Assembly: GCA_038326165.1 (NCBI GenBank) | Contig: JBBQJT010000001.1 | Coordinates: 1 to 64,000, forward strand | Reading direction: 5' to 3' | Length of the DNA: 64,000 bases | Source of the DNA: JAEUUM01 sp038326165 | Lineage (GTDB): Bacteria; Bacteroidota; Bacteroidia; Chitinophagales; Saprospiraceae | Shown: piece after piece, positions 51,417 to 60,681 of the stretch | Layout: every line of letters starts with the position of its first letter | How positions within the stretch are numbered: position 1 is the stretch's first letter | The notes under the pieces: generated by a model | Told to the model about the DNA's origin: nothing | The model's database searches: none | What the model saw: the letters and a program-made list of their open reading frames with translations, nothing else | Position numbers and translations under genes: made by a program

Positions 51417-52031
51417 TTGAAAATTGAATCGTATGTGCTTCCAATAGGCTATTTCCCTCCATTGGACTTTTGGTCAATAATCATATCCGACAAAAATATA
51501 TTGCTGGATCTAGATTCAAACTATCAAAAGAGGAGTATTCTTAATCGGATGTTCATCTCAACTTCTTCGGGGCCTTTGATGCTAAGTATTCCGCTTGCTA
51601 AAGGTAAGAATGAAGCCCAAAATGTAATGGACTTAAAGATCAGCTATGATCAAAATTGGCAAAAATTACATTTAAACGCCTTTGAATCCAATTATGGTAA
51701 ATCAGCATTTTATGACTGTATTAAAGATGATTTAATCAATTTTTATTCAAACCAACCTAGCTTATTGATAGACTGGAATTGTGGTCTGATAAATTTGATT
51801 GCGGAGTGGTTATCTATTGATTTCGAAATGAAGTTTACCGAGGGTTATAAACTGCCCCAATACAATTACATTGACTTTGATAAAAATGTCAAAGCAGATT
51901 TAAAGATTAACTATCCTTCAAATTATAATGGTTCAAGTATGAATTTCAATCAACTGAGTGTTCTTGATCTGGTGTGCAAGCTAGGAAGGGAATCAATTCA
52001 GGTTCTGAAACCGCTTTCCTTGTCGTATTAA
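51417..52031 (+). CDS. WbqC family protein
   Basis: A 204-aa cytosolic protein, starting from TTG 51417. It contains VLPIGYFPPLDFWSIIISDK, QKRSILNRMFISTSSGPLML (N-R-x-x-I-x-x-x-x-G) and SIPLAKGKNEAQNVMDLKIS, then WQKLHLNAFESNYGKSAFYD, ending C, which is the WbqC signature (W-x-x-K-h-x-x-a-i-x-x-x-Y-x-x-s-p-y-f). WbqC proteins are found near polysaccharide and envelope genes with unproven biochemical role. In this window it lies between the M50 and S9 genes. Confidence 0.85.
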   Translation: MKIESYVLPIGYFPPLDFWSIIISDKNILLDLDSNYQKRSILNRMFISTSSGPLMLSIPLAKGKNEAQNVMDLKISYDQNWQKLHLNAFESNYGKSAFYDCIKDDLINFYSNQPSLLIDWNCGLINLIAEWLSIDFEMKFTEGYKLPQYNYIDFDKNVKADLKINYPSNYNGSSMNFNQLSVLDLVCKLGRESIQVLKPLSLSY

Positions 52032-52122
52032 GGATAATTTTTGTCTAGCTACCATGTGAATTCGCTGTATAGTTATTTTGTATCCTTTAAAAATCCTAAT
52101 TTTACGCTTTAAACAATAGAGA

Positions 52123-54249
52123 ATGAAATATTTTTTAATGATTTGTGCTGGATTCATAATGGTGAATACACTGAACGCACAAGATTCTGCATCAAGCTCA
52201 AAGATGAATTACCCAAAAACCAAAACAGTTAATCAAGTAGATACTTATTTCGGTATTGATGTCAAAGACCCTTACAGATGGTTGGAAATTGACACCGCTG
52301 CAAATGTTGCCCAATGGGTCAAGGAACAAAACAAAGTGACTCAATCATATTTGAATTCAATACCATACAAAGATAAAGTCAAAGCCAGATTTCAAGAGCT
52401 TTTCAATTTTGTAAAAATGTCAGCACCATTTAAAATTGGAAATAAATATATCTATTCAAAAAATGATGGGCTCCAAAATCAATCAGTTTACTTTATTCAA
52501 GAAGGGAAGACTGGTACTCCACAAGTCCTATTGGACCCAAATATGATGTCCAAAGAGGGGACTATGGCTCTAGAATTATCCGGCAGCTCAAAAGATCAAC
52601 GCTACATTTCATATATAAAGTCTTCAGCTGGTTCCGATTGGGCATCAATACACACTATTGATTTAATTACGCTCAAGGATATCCCTGACGTCACCGAATG
52701 GGTTAAATTTTCAGGCGCTTCGTGGTATAAAAATGGTTATTTTTATAGTCGTTTTCCTGAGCCAAAGCCAGGAATGGAACTTTCAGATGCCAATCAATTT
52801 CATGCTGTTTATTATCATGAAATTGGAACACCACAATCAAGTGATTCATTAATCTTTGACAACAAAAAAGAACCATTGATTACCTACAGTGCTGGTGTAA
52901 CTGAAGACGAGAAGTACCTTTTGGTTTATCCAGCTACCGGTACTGATGGATTTGAATGTTGGTACAAAGACCTGACGATTCCAAAAGCAGAATTTAAGTG
53001 TTTGTTTTCTGGTTTTAAAAACAAAAGCTCAGTGATCGATAACATTGGTTCTGATTTATTGGTACTTACTGATATTGATGCACCCAACTATCAATTGGTT
53101 CGTGTCAATCCCAATATGCCTGAAAAAGAAAATTGGACAAAAATAATTAAAGAAGATAGCAATCTGCTTGAGTCTGTTACAACTGGTGGCGGAAAACTTT
53201 TTGCTACCTATTTAAAAAATGCAACATCATTTATTTTACAACTTGATTATGACGGCTCTAACCCAATAGAAATCAAATTACAAGGAGTCGGAAGTGCGGG
53301 AATCGGTGGATCCAAAAAGAACGAAAATGAAGTTTTCTATTCCTATTCTTCCTTCATAAGCCCAGTCACAATTTATAGTTACAATGTTGCAACTGGAAAA
53401 TCTATTGAGTTTTTTAAAACAGATTTAAAATTCAATCAAAATGATTTTATTGAGAAGCAAGTTTTTTATACTGGTAAAGACGACACCAAAGTATCTATGT
53501 TTTTAGTGCACAAAAAGGGCATAACGCTCGATGGCAATAATCCTTGCTATTTGTACAGCTACGGTGGTTTTAGTGTTCCTTTGACCCCTGGTTTTAGTGC
53601 TTCAAGAATCATGTTGCTCGAAAACGGTGGCGTGTTTGCAATGCCCAATATCCGAGGAGGAAGTGAATATGGTGAAGAGTGGCATAAAGCTGGAATGAAA
53701 CAATACAAACAAAATGTATTTGATGATTTTATTTCGGCAGCTGAGTACCTCATTGCTGAAGGATATACAAGTAGTAAAAAATTGGGAATAGCAGGAGGTT
53801 CCAATGGAGGATTGTTAGTGGGTGCTTGTATGACTCAACGACCTGATCTATATGCAGTAGCGCTACCGGCAGTGGGTGTCATGGATATGCTTAGATACCA
53901 TAAGTTCACAATAGGATGGGCATGGGTCCCTGAATATGGTTCAAGTGATGAGCCTAAAATGTTTAGGTATTTGCACCGATATTCTCCGCTACATAATTTA
54001 AAGCCAAGAACTTGTTATCCAGCCACACTGATTACAACTGCTGATCACGACGATAGGGTTGTCCCCGCTCACAGCTTTAAATTTGCCGCGACATTGCAAG
54101 CATGCCAATCATGCAATAATCCAGCTCTCATTCGTATTGAATCAAATGCTGGGCATGGGGCAGGCAAACCAACTAAAAAAATTATTGAAGAACAAGCAGA
54201 CTACTGGTCATTCTTCTTTCAAAATACTGGAACTAAAGTAATCTACTAA
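52123..54249 (+). CDS. Prolyl oligopeptidase (S9A-like)
   Basis: A 708-aa secreted peptidase. Signal peptide MKYFLMICAGFIMVNTLNAQ. The beta-propeller N-terminus starts with VDTYFGIDVKDPYRWLEIDT (DPYRWLE is conserved in prolyl endopeptidases) and is followed by an alpha/beta hydrolase: NIRGGSEYGEEWHKAGMKQY, catalytic Ser560 in GGSNGG, the Asp near TTADHDDRVVPAHSF and His in SNAGHGAGKPT. It cuts short proline-containing peptides in the periplasm. The stop overlaps the M1 start by one base (TAATG), so both are translated together. Confidence 0.9.
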   Translation: MKYFLMICAGFIMVNTLNAQDSASSSKMNYPKTKTVNQVDTYFGIDVKDPYRWLEIDTAANVAQWVKEQNKVTQSYLNSIPYKDKVKARFQELFNFVKMSAPFKIGNKYIYSKNDGLQNQSVYFIQEGKTGTPQVLLDPNMMSKEGTMALELSGSSKDQRYISYIKSSAGSDWASIHTIDLITLKDIPDVTEWVKFSGASWYKNGYFYSRFPEPKPGMELSDANQFHAVYYHEIGTPQSSDSLIFDNKKEPLITYSAGVTEDEKYLLVYPATGTDGFECWYKDLTIPKAEFKCLFSGFKNKSSVIDNIGSDLLVLTDIDAPNYQLVRVNPNMPEKENWTKIIKEDSNLLESVTTGGGKLFATYLKNATSFILQLDYDGSNPIEIKLQGVGSAGIGGSKKNENEVFYSYSSFISPVTIYSYNVATGKSIEFFKTDLKFNQNDFIEKQVFYTGKDDTKVSMFLVHKKGITLDGNNPCYLYSYGGFSVPLTPGFSASRIMLLENGGVFAMPNIRGGSEYGEEWHKAGMKQYKQNVFDDFISAAEYLIAEGYTSSKKLGIAGGSNGGLLVGACMTQRPDLYAVALPAVGVMDMLRYHKFTIGWAWVPEYGSSDEPKMFRYLHRYSPLHNLKPRTCYPATLITTADHDDRVVPAHSFKFAATLQACQSCNNPALIRIESNAGHGAGKPTKKIIEEQADYWSFFFQNTGTKVIY

Positions 54250-56102
54250 TGATTAAACATTTTGCCCTTTTATCACTATTTTTTATTGGTTTGATTGCTT
54301 GTTACCCTGACTCCGTAAAGTCAAAAAAGCTAAACTCTGTCACGGATAATCATAGTTTTGCTAAAGCTGATCATGCTCTAGTCAAACATTTGGACTTGAT
54401 CCTGAGAGTAGATTTTGAAAAAAAAATACTTTCTGGAAGGGCAATATGGCACATTGATTTTTTTCAAGGAAATGAAATAATTTTTGATACCAGAGATCTT
54501 GACATAGCTTCCATTTTAGTCGATGGTAAGCAGGTTAATTTCACTCTGGATAAACCGGTAGATTTTCTTGGTTCTGCTCTTCACGTTCCAATAAACAAAG
54601 CCAGTAAAATCGTTGAGATCAATTACGCAACAAGACCATCTGCCCAAGCATTGCAGTGGTTGGAGCCATCCCAAACTTATGGAAAAAAACATCCATTTCT
54701 TTTCACTCAAGGGCAAGCTATTCTAACAAGAAGCTGGCTTCCATGTCAGGATAGCCCTGGCATCAGGTTTACTTATCATGCGAGTATAAAAACTCCTTCC
54801 GAATTAATGGCCGTCATGAGTGCTGTTAATTCTCAAAGCCTCAATACTTCGGGTCTCTATGATTTTAAGCAACTACATCCAATACCTGCCTATCTGATGG
54901 CTTTGGCGGTCGCAGACTTAAAGTTTATATCTGTAGGGCCAAGAACAGGAGTTTATGCTGAACCAGGTATGGCCGAGAAAGCTGCTCAGGAGTTTTCAGA
55001 TATGGAAAAAATGCTGGTCGCTGCCGAAAAATTATATGGGCTATATCAGTGGGGACGATATGATGTTTTGGTTTTGCCACCAAGCTTTCCATTTGGCGGA
55101 ATGGAAAATCCTGTTCTGACTTTTGCTACACCAACTGTAATTGCGGGTGACAAGAGTTTGGTTTCATTGGTTGCTCATGAAATGGCACACTCTTGGAGCG
55201 GGAACTTGGTTACCAATGCCACTTGGGATGACTTTTGGCTGAATGAAGGCTTTACAGTTTATTTTGAAAGGAGGATTTGTGAAGCAATCTACGGAAAAGA
55301 TTTTGCAGAAATGGAGGCTGTCCTGGGTTATCAAGATTGGATTCGTGAAATGGATGGAATGGGAGAGACCAACAAAGACACAAAACTGTATCTTGACCTT
55401 ACTGGAAGGGATCCTGATGATGGAATGACAAGTATAGCCTATGAAAAAGGTTATGATTTATTATGTTTTATCGAATCCAAGGTAGGAAGAACCCGATTTG
55501 ATAAGTTTCTGAAGGATTATTTCACAACTTATTCATTTCATTCAATGACCACTGTTAACTTTATTGAAATTCTTAACCAAGAACTTCTTCATGATGATAA
55601 AGAAATTATTGCAGATATCAGTGATTGGATCTACAAAGTAGGTGTTCCGGCTAAAAGCACAATACCTGTAAGTAAAAAGCTCAAAACTATCGATACATTA
55701 TTGCAAGAATTGGCCAACAAGGATTTTGACCCTAATTTAGTACCAGATAACTTGTTAACACAGCAATGGCTTTACTTATTGCGCAAATTGCCCAGTTCGT
55801 TTGATGCCAAAATTGCCAAAGTTTGGAACAATAAATTTCAGTTAAGTAGTAAGCCGAATGACGAAATTAAAGCCTGCTGGATGGAAGTGTGTATCAAAAA
55901 TGGCTACGGTAAGGAAATTGTACCAGACATAGAGTCTTTTCTGGTAAGGGTTGGTAGGAGGAAATTCCTTTTGCCATTGTATGAAGCAATGGTCAAAAAC
56001 AATATGAAAACTGAAGCAACCGCAATTTTTGAGAAAGCAAGCCCAGGTTATCATTATGTCAGCAGAACAAGTATCCAAGAGCTCTTGGGCAAAGGCGTAT
56101 AG
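54249..56102 (+). CDS. M1 family aminopeptidase (LTA4-hydrolase-like)
   Basis: A 617-aa lipoprotein (signal LLSLFFIGLIAC). The N-terminal beta domain is followed by the catalytic zinc site: H310-E-M-A-H314, then 18 residues and E333 in FWLNEGF. The exopeptidase motif G-x-M-E-N is present as FPFGGMENPVLTF. The C-terminal helical domain carries AKVWNNKFQLSSKPNDEIKA, as in LTA4-hydrolase-type enzymes. It trims N-terminal amino acids from peptides, probably at the envelope with the S9 enzyme next door. Its 3' end is followed within 2 bp by rarA. Confidence 0.9.
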   Translation: MIKHFALLSLFFIGLIACYPDSVKSKKLNSVTDNHSFAKADHALVKHLDLILRVDFEKKILSGRAIWHIDFFQGNEIIFDTRDLDIASILVDGKQVNFTLDKPVDFLGSALHVPINKASKIVEINYATRPSAQALQWLEPSQTYGKKHPFLFTQGQAILTRSWLPCQDSPGIRFTYHASIKTPSELMAVMSAVNSQSLNTSGLYDFKQLHPIPAYLMALAVADLKFISVGPRTGVYAEPGMAEKAAQEFSDMEKMLVAAEKLYGLYQWGRYDVLVLPPSFPFGGMENPVLTFATPTVIAGDKSLVSLVAHEMAHSWSGNLVTNATWDDFWLNEGFTVYFERRICEAIYGKDFAEMEAVLGYQDWIREMDGMGETNKDTKLYLDLTGRDPDDGMTSIAYEKGYDLLCFIESKVGRTRFDKFLKDYFTTYSFHSMTTVNFIEILNQELLHDDKEIIADISDWIYKVGVPAKSTIPVSKKLKTIDTLLQELANKDFDPNLVPDNLLTQQWLYLLRKLPSSFDAKIAKVWNNKFQLSSKPNDEIKACWMEVCIKNGYGKEIVPDIESFLVRVGRRKFLLPLYEAMVKNNMKTEATAIFEKASPGYHYVSRTSIQELLGKGV

Positions 56103-56103
56103 T

Positions 56104-57393
56104 ATGTCAAATACCCCACTTGCTGAAAATCTTCGTCCTCATAATTTTGACAACGTAGCGGGTCAAGATCATTTGGTAGGAAAAGAAGGAATACTGCGAA
56201 AATCAATCGAATCTGGAAGACTCTTTTCTTTTATCCTTTGCGGTCCACCAGGTGTTGGAAAAACCACTATTGCTAAAATTGTTGCTGAACAATCTTCAAG
56301 GACCTTTTATCAATTGAGTGCCATCCAGGCGGGCGTTAAGGAAGTGAGAGAAGTATTTGAAAGTGCTAAGAAAGAAAAAGCATTTCATGGATTGCCGCCC
56401 ATTCTATTCATAGACGAAATTCATAGATTCAGTAAATCACAACAAGATAGCTTGTTAGGTGAGGTTGAAAAGGGCACTGTAATTCTTATTGGAGCAACTA
56501 CTGAAAATCCTTCTTTTGAATTAAATCGGGCATTGTTATCGCGTTGTCAGGTATATTTTTTGCAATCATTGACTGAGTTTGAACTGAAATTGCTGCTCGA
56601 AAAGGCAGTTCATTCAAATGAAATTTTACTCCCTTTAAAAAACAGAAAACTTGATCAGGATAGGATCATTTTTTTGGCTCAAGGTGATGCCAGAAAACTT
56701 TACAATATATTAGAATTGCTTTCTGCTCAAGTACCAGATGACTTGACCACCGAATTGAACTCAGATTGGATTAGCAAAACCATCCAAAATAACTTAGGGG
56801 CTTATGACAAAAATGGAGAAATGCACTATGATATTGTCTCCGCTTTTATAAAGACAATTCGAGGAAGTGATCCAAACGCCGCGTTGTATTGGTTGGCACG
56901 GATGATCAAAAGTGGTGAAGATCCAGATTTTATATGTAGAAGATTGCTGATTTTGGCAGTAGAAGATATAGGTCTTGCCAATCCCAACGCACTTCTTTTA
57001 GCTAAAGCAACTCATGAAACGGTAAAAATGATAGGATGGCCCGAAGGTAGAATTGCCCTTTCCCAGTGCGTGATTTATTTGGCAACCAGCCCCAAGAGCA
57101 ACAGTGCCTACCTCGCTATAGATGCCGCTTTAGCAATGGTTGATAATTTTCCCAATGCTTCTGTCCCTTTGCACCTTAGGAATGCAGTAACCAGTTTGAT
57201 GAAAAAGCAAGATTATGGTAAAAATTACAAATATCCCCATGATTTTGAAGGACATTTTACAGTTATCGATTATCTTCCCACCGAATTAGGGAATCCGGTC
57301 TTTTATAAGCCATGTGATAATCCAAATGAACAAAAAATTTTGCAACAGTTGGTGAACAATTGGGGCAATAAATACGATTATAAGGAGAGTTAA
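56104..57393 (+). CDS. rarA: Replication-associated recombination protein A (MgsA/RarA)
   Basis: The start is chosen at ATG 56104 (MSNTPLAENLRPHNFDNVAG), 1 bp after the M1 stop; the in-frame extension to 56029 lies inside the M1 gene. The 429-aa AAA+ ATPase has Walker A GPPGVGKTT, Walker B ILFIDEIHRF, sensor 1 IGATTENPSFELNRALLSRC, and the MgsA C-terminal tetramer domain (DIVSAFIKTIRGSDPNAALY, then RRLLILAVEDIGLANPNALL). RarA acts at stalled forks. Confidence 0.95.
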   Translation: MSNTPLAENLRPHNFDNVAGQDHLVGKEGILRKSIESGRLFSFILCGPPGVGKTTIAKIVAEQSSRTFYQLSAIQAGVKEVREVFESAKKEKAFHGLPPILFIDEIHRFSKSQQDSLLGEVEKGTVILIGATTENPSFELNRALLSRCQVYFLQSLTEFELKLLLEKAVHSNEILLPLKNRKLDQDRIIFLAQGDARKLYNILELLSAQVPDDLTTELNSDWISKTIQNNLGAYDKNGEMHYDIVSAFIKTIRGSDPNAALYWLARMIKSGEDPDFICRRLLILAVEDIGLANPNALLLAKATHETVKMIGWPEGRIALSQCVIYLATSPKSNSAYLAIDAALAMVDNFPNASVPLHLRNAVTSLMKKQDYGKNYKYPHDFEGHFTVIDYLPTELGNPVFYKPCDNPNEQKILQQLVNNWGNKYDYKES

Positions 57394-57419
57394 TTAATGA
57401 TAAATACAACCAACTAGAT

Positions 57420-58571
57420 ATGAATAATTCAACAGTGATGAAATCCGAAAATTTGCAAATGATAGAGCAAAGTGCAAAGGATTTTGCTGAGGCACACATT
57501 CGTCAAAATTTAATGGAATGGGATGAAAGTCAATACTTTCCTATCGAAGTGATGCACAAACTTGGGGAATATGGATTTCTTGGAGTTTTAGTTCCTGAAG
57601 CTTATGGTGGAGCAGGATTGGGTTACCAAGAATACATTTCAATTATTACAGAAATAGCAAAAGTTTGTGGGTCTATTGGCTTGAGTGTTGCCGCACATAA
57701 CTCATTGTGTACTGGACACATTTTGGCATTTGGCAATGAAGAACAAAAGAAGAAATATTTACCATTATTGGCTTCTGGTCAATGGATTGGAGCTTGGGGA
57801 TTAACTGAGCCCAATACAGGTTCTGATGCAGGTCGTATGCAATGTGTTGCAGTTAAAGACGGAGATGACTATATCATAACAGGAACCAAATGTTGGATTA
57901 CTCATGGTATTTCAGGCAATGTGGCTGTTGTAGTAGTTAGAACTGGAGAATTATTGGATAGTCGCGGCATAAGCGCTTTTATCATCGAACGTGGTACACC
58001 GGGTTTCCAAGCAGGTAAAAAGGAGAATAAACTCGGAATGCGCGCGAGCGAAACAGCAGAGTTAATTTTTGATAATTGTCGCGTTCATAAGTCTCAATTA
58101 TTGGGAGAAGAAGGGGAAGGATTTATTCAAGCAATGAAAATTTTAGATGGGGGAAGAATAAGCATAGCAGCGCTTTCTCTTGGAATTGCAAAAGGGGCAT
58201 ACGAAGCCAGTGTTAAATACTCAAAGGAAAGACAACAATTTGGACAGCCAATTAGTAACTTTCAGGGTATTAGTTTCAAACTAGCTGATATGGCTACCAA
58301 GATAGCAGCAGCTGAATTGTTAACCAGACAGGCGGGTGACTTGAAGAACAATCACATGAAGATGACCAAGGAAGGAGCAATAGCTAAGTATTATGCCTCT
58401 GAGGTAGCTGTTGAAGTATCAACAGATGCGGTGCAGATCTATGGCGGATATGGATATACAAAAGACTTTCCAGTAGAAAAATTTTATAGAGATAGTAAAT
58501 TGTGCACCATTGGCGAAGGAACCAGTGAAATACAAAAATTGGTTATTTCACGTGAAGTCTTAAAGGATTGA
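57420..58571 (+). CDS. Acyl-CoA dehydrogenase
   Basis: A 383-aa flavoenzyme. FLGVLVPEAYGGAGLGYQEY, GAWGLTEPNTGSDAGRMQCV, KCWITHGISGNVAVVVVRTG, RQQFGQPISNFQGISFKLAD and the C-terminal IYGGYGYTKDFPVEKFYRDS are the ordered blocks of the family. It oxidises acyl-CoA to 2,3-enoyl-CoA; likely short- or branched-chain, which cannot be settled here. The gene ends the long run opened by lipB and is followed by a strong terminator (58592-58636). Met7 (57438) is an alternative start. Confidence 0.95.
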   Translation: MNNSTVMKSENLQMIEQSAKDFAEAHIRQNLMEWDESQYFPIEVMHKLGEYGFLGVLVPEAYGGAGLGYQEYISIITEIAKVCGSIGLSVAAHNSLCTGHILAFGNEEQKKKYLPLLASGQWIGAWGLTEPNTGSDAGRMQCVAVKDGDDYIITGTKCWITHGISGNVAVVVVRTGELLDSRGISAFIIERGTPGFQAGKKENKLGMRASETAELIFDNCRVHKSQLLGEEGEGFIQAMKILDGGRISIAALSLGIAKGAYEASVKYSKERQQFGQPISNFQGISFKLADMATKIAAAELLTRQAGDLKNNHMKMTKEGAIAKYYASEVAVEVSTDAVQIYGGYGYTKDFPVEKFYRDSKLCTIGEGTSEIQKLVISREVLKD

Positions 58572-58591
58572 TGGTAATACCATAAATTTAG

Positions 58592-58636
58592 GAAGCCCTC
58601 AGAGCGATAAGTTGTTTTGAGGGCTTCTTTTTTTTT
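58592..58636 (+). terminator. Rho-independent terminator after the acyl-CoA dehydrogenase gene
   Basis: GAAGCCCTCA (58592-58601) pairs perfectly with TGAGGGCTTC (58618-58627) and is followed by nine T (58628-58636). A textbook terminator, 20 bp after the stop codon. Confidence 0.9.
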
Positions 58637-58731
58637 CATAACTATTTCTTATCAAAAAAGTACAATCGATTTATATTTTAGATGTTGCATTTCTATTATT
58701 TTAATTGTAGTGAAATTGTTCTATTTTTGTA

Positions 58732-58739
58732 TTGTTTTA
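58732..58739 (+). promoter_or_regulatory. -7 box (TATTTTTG) of the dihaem cytochrome gene
   Basis: TATTTTTG matches TAnnTTTG 31 bp ahead of ATG 58771. A TTG at 58705-58707 lies 24 bp upstream, slightly longer than the usual spacing. Confidence 0.4.
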
Positions 58740-58770
58740 AGAACATATCATACTGAAATACTATTTGAAG

Positions 58771-60120
58771 ATGCAAAAGATATCTATTATATTCGCGATG
58801 GCTTGTCTGTTTTATTTGATTTCATGTCAAAAAGAAATCGTAACAACATATTCTGACAGCAGCTTAATACAATTAATTGAAAATAACAGTCGTACCGGTT
58901 CTCTAGATGCTTATATAATGCCTGCTAGCGATGATTATTCAAATCTTCCTAATCAAGATCCCAAAAATCCAGTAACGGCGAAAAAAGTATCATTAGGCAA
59001 AATGTTGTTTTTTGAAACTGGTATAGGAAGGATGCCACAAAGAACGATTTCATTGAAGACTTATTCTTGCAGCACCTGTCATATTCCCGAAAAAGCTTTT
59101 ACCGCTGGTCGTTTTCAAGGAATTGCTGATGGAGGTGTCGGTTTTGGTTTATTGGGTGAAGCCAGACAAAAAAATGGCTTGTATGACGGGTCAGAAGTGG
59201 ATGCACAAGGTGCAAGGCCTTTACCAATGTTGAATCTAACATACGTAAGGAATGCGCTTTGGAATGGAGCTTTTGGATCCTTTGGTATGAACACTGGCAC
59301 TGAGGCTGCATGGGGAATTACTGATCCATTGACCGATATCAATATGAATGGGATCGAAGGATTGGAAGCAAATAATCACAGAGCTCTCATTACGCACAGA
59401 CAACTTATTGACAAGGAAATACTAACTGATTTAGGGTATTTAGAAATGTTTGATGAGGCATTCTCTGAAGTACCAGAAAGTGAGCGCTACACATTACAAA
59501 TTGCGGCGAATGCGATTGCCGCGTATTTTAGGACAATATTGACAAACGAAGCTCCTTTTCAAAAATATCTAAAAGGTAACTTACAAGCTCTTACAATCAA
59601 GCAGAAAAGAGGCGCTGAACTATTTTTTGGTAAGGCGGGTTGCATCAATTGCCACAACAGCCCTTCATTTAATAATCAAAGGTTTGCTGCAATTGGTGTA
59701 AAGGACCTGCACCAAAGTGGTTTTCCTGTGTTTCGAACAGGACCAAATGATGCCAGAAATAAAGGTCGAGGTGGTTTTACTTTGAAAGATGAGGATTTGT
59801 ATAAGTTTAAGGTTCCTCAACTCTATAACATGAAAGATGTTGGTTTTTATTTTCATGGAGCTTCCAAAAAATCTTTACGTGAAGTTGTAGAGTATTTCAA
59901 TAATGCGGTACCTGAAAATATTGGTGTTCCGATTGATCGAATTGATCCCTTATTTAAGCCATTGGGTTTAATAGAAGATGAAATAATTGATCTTGTTGAT
60001 TTCCTTGAAAATGCCTTATACGATCCGAATCTTTTGAGATATAAGCCATCATTTGTGCTTTCGGGTAATTGCTTCCCTAATAATGATGAACAATCCAAAA
60101 TTGATATGGGCTGCAAATAG
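58771..60120 (+). CDS. MauG/cytochrome c peroxidase-type dihaem lipoprotein
   Basis: A 449-aa lipoprotein from ATG 58771 (signal IIFAMACLFYLISC). Two CxxCH haem motifs, CSTCH and CINCH, lie at the expected distance of about 190 residues. The first domain has LGKMLFFETGIGRMPQRTIS and the second GAELFFGKAGCINCHNSPSF, then RNKGRGGFTLKDEDLYKFKV and PQLYNM. Family members reduce hydrogen peroxide or oxidise partner proteins at the outer face of the inner membrane. The next gene encodes a monohaem lipoprotein on the same strand, a plausible electron donor. Confidence 0.9.
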   Translation: MQKISIIFAMACLFYLISCQKEIVTTYSDSSLIQLIENNSRTGSLDAYIMPASDDYSNLPNQDPKNPVTAKKVSLGKMLFFETGIGRMPQRTISLKTYSCSTCHIPEKAFTAGRFQGIADGGVGFGLLGEARQKNGLYDGSEVDAQGARPLPMLNLTYVRNALWNGAFGSFGMNTGTEAAWGITDPLTDINMNGIEGLEANNHRALITHRQLIDKEILTDLGYLEMFDEAFSEVPESERYTLQIAANAIAAYFRTILTNEAPFQKYLKGNLQALTIKQKRGAELFFGKAGCINCHNSPSFNNQRFAAIGVKDLHQSGFPVFRTGPNDARNKGRGGFTLKDEDLYKFKVPQLYNMKDVGFYFHGASKKSLREVVEYFNNAVPENIGVPIDRIDPLFKPLGLIEDEIIDLVDFLENALYDPNLLRYKPSFVLSGNCFPNNDEQSKIDMGCK

Positions 60121-60215
60121 TAATGATCAATTCCCTTACAAAATTTAAACTATAGCGTGCTTGGTATTGTTTTTGTATTACCTTGTGGCAGTCAAATAAT
60201 ATTAAAGCAAACAGG

Positions 60216-60563
60216 ATGATACGTTCAATTTTTATTGTGTTCATTATTTCTATTTTCATGATTTTGTCATGTACCAAAGAGAGTAAAACCACCCCTTGTA
60301 ATGTGTCTAATATCACCTATGAGGGAACCATAAAAAATCTATTTTCAAGTTGCGCAGTTTCTGGATGTCACAATTCTGGATCTACTGATGGAAGTTTAGC
60401 CAACTACGCTGATGCAAAGACAATTGGACTAGGGGGGAAGTTAATTGGTGCATTAAAGCATCAAGCTACTTTTTCGGCTATGCCTAAAGGTGCTGCAAAA
60501 TGGAATGATTGTGATATCTCAAAAGTTGAAAACTGGATTGATGCTGGTTTTCCTGAAAATTAG
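60216..60563 (+). CDS. Monohaem lipoprotein cytochrome c with CX4CH motif
   Basis: A 115-aa lipoprotein (MIRSIFIVFIISIFMILSC). It has one haem-binding motif C-AVSG-C-H, in which four instead of two residues separate the cysteines, followed by NSGSTDGSLANYADAKTIGL. The distal region FSAMPKGAAKWNDCDISKVE with NWIDAG contains the axial Met (SAMP) and W-I-(D/N)-x-G, a typical end of the Bacteroidota/Planctomycete-like cytochrome c domain. CX4CH motifs are rare but known in this group. It follows the dihaem gene by 95 bp. The start at ATG 60216 is preferred over 60183. Confidence 0.8.
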   Translation: MIRSIFIVFIISIFMILSCTKESKTTPCNVSNITYEGTIKNLFSSCAVSGCHNSGSTDGSLANYADAKTIGLGGKLIGALKHQATFSAMPKGAAKWNDCDISKVENWIDAGFPEN

Positions 60564-60620
60564 TCAACACTTTATCTCATCAATTCTTTAGAATACTTTG
60601 GCCTTTTGTGACATCAAAAG

Positions 60621-60664
60621 AAAAGGGTTTTTATTCTTTCTATTGAATGAATAAAAACCCTTTT
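60621..60664. terminator. Bidirectional terminator between convergent genes
   Basis: AAAAGGGTTTTTATTC (60621-60636) and GAATAAAAACCCTTTT (60649-60664) form a perfect 16-bp stem with a 12-nt loop, with A-rich and T-rich flanks. It lies between the cytochrome gene and the gene at 60682 on the minus strand and can serve both. Confidence 0.85.
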
Positions 60665-60681
60665 GGCCGATGAAGTATTTA

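Noticed and set aside
58544..58559. parS-like palindrome (TTTCACGTGAA core) at the 3' end of the acyl-CoA dehydrogenase gene
   Set aside because: Only about 12 of 16 positions of the usual parS match, and the bases encode the conserved SREVLKD end of the enzyme, so codon constraint explains it.
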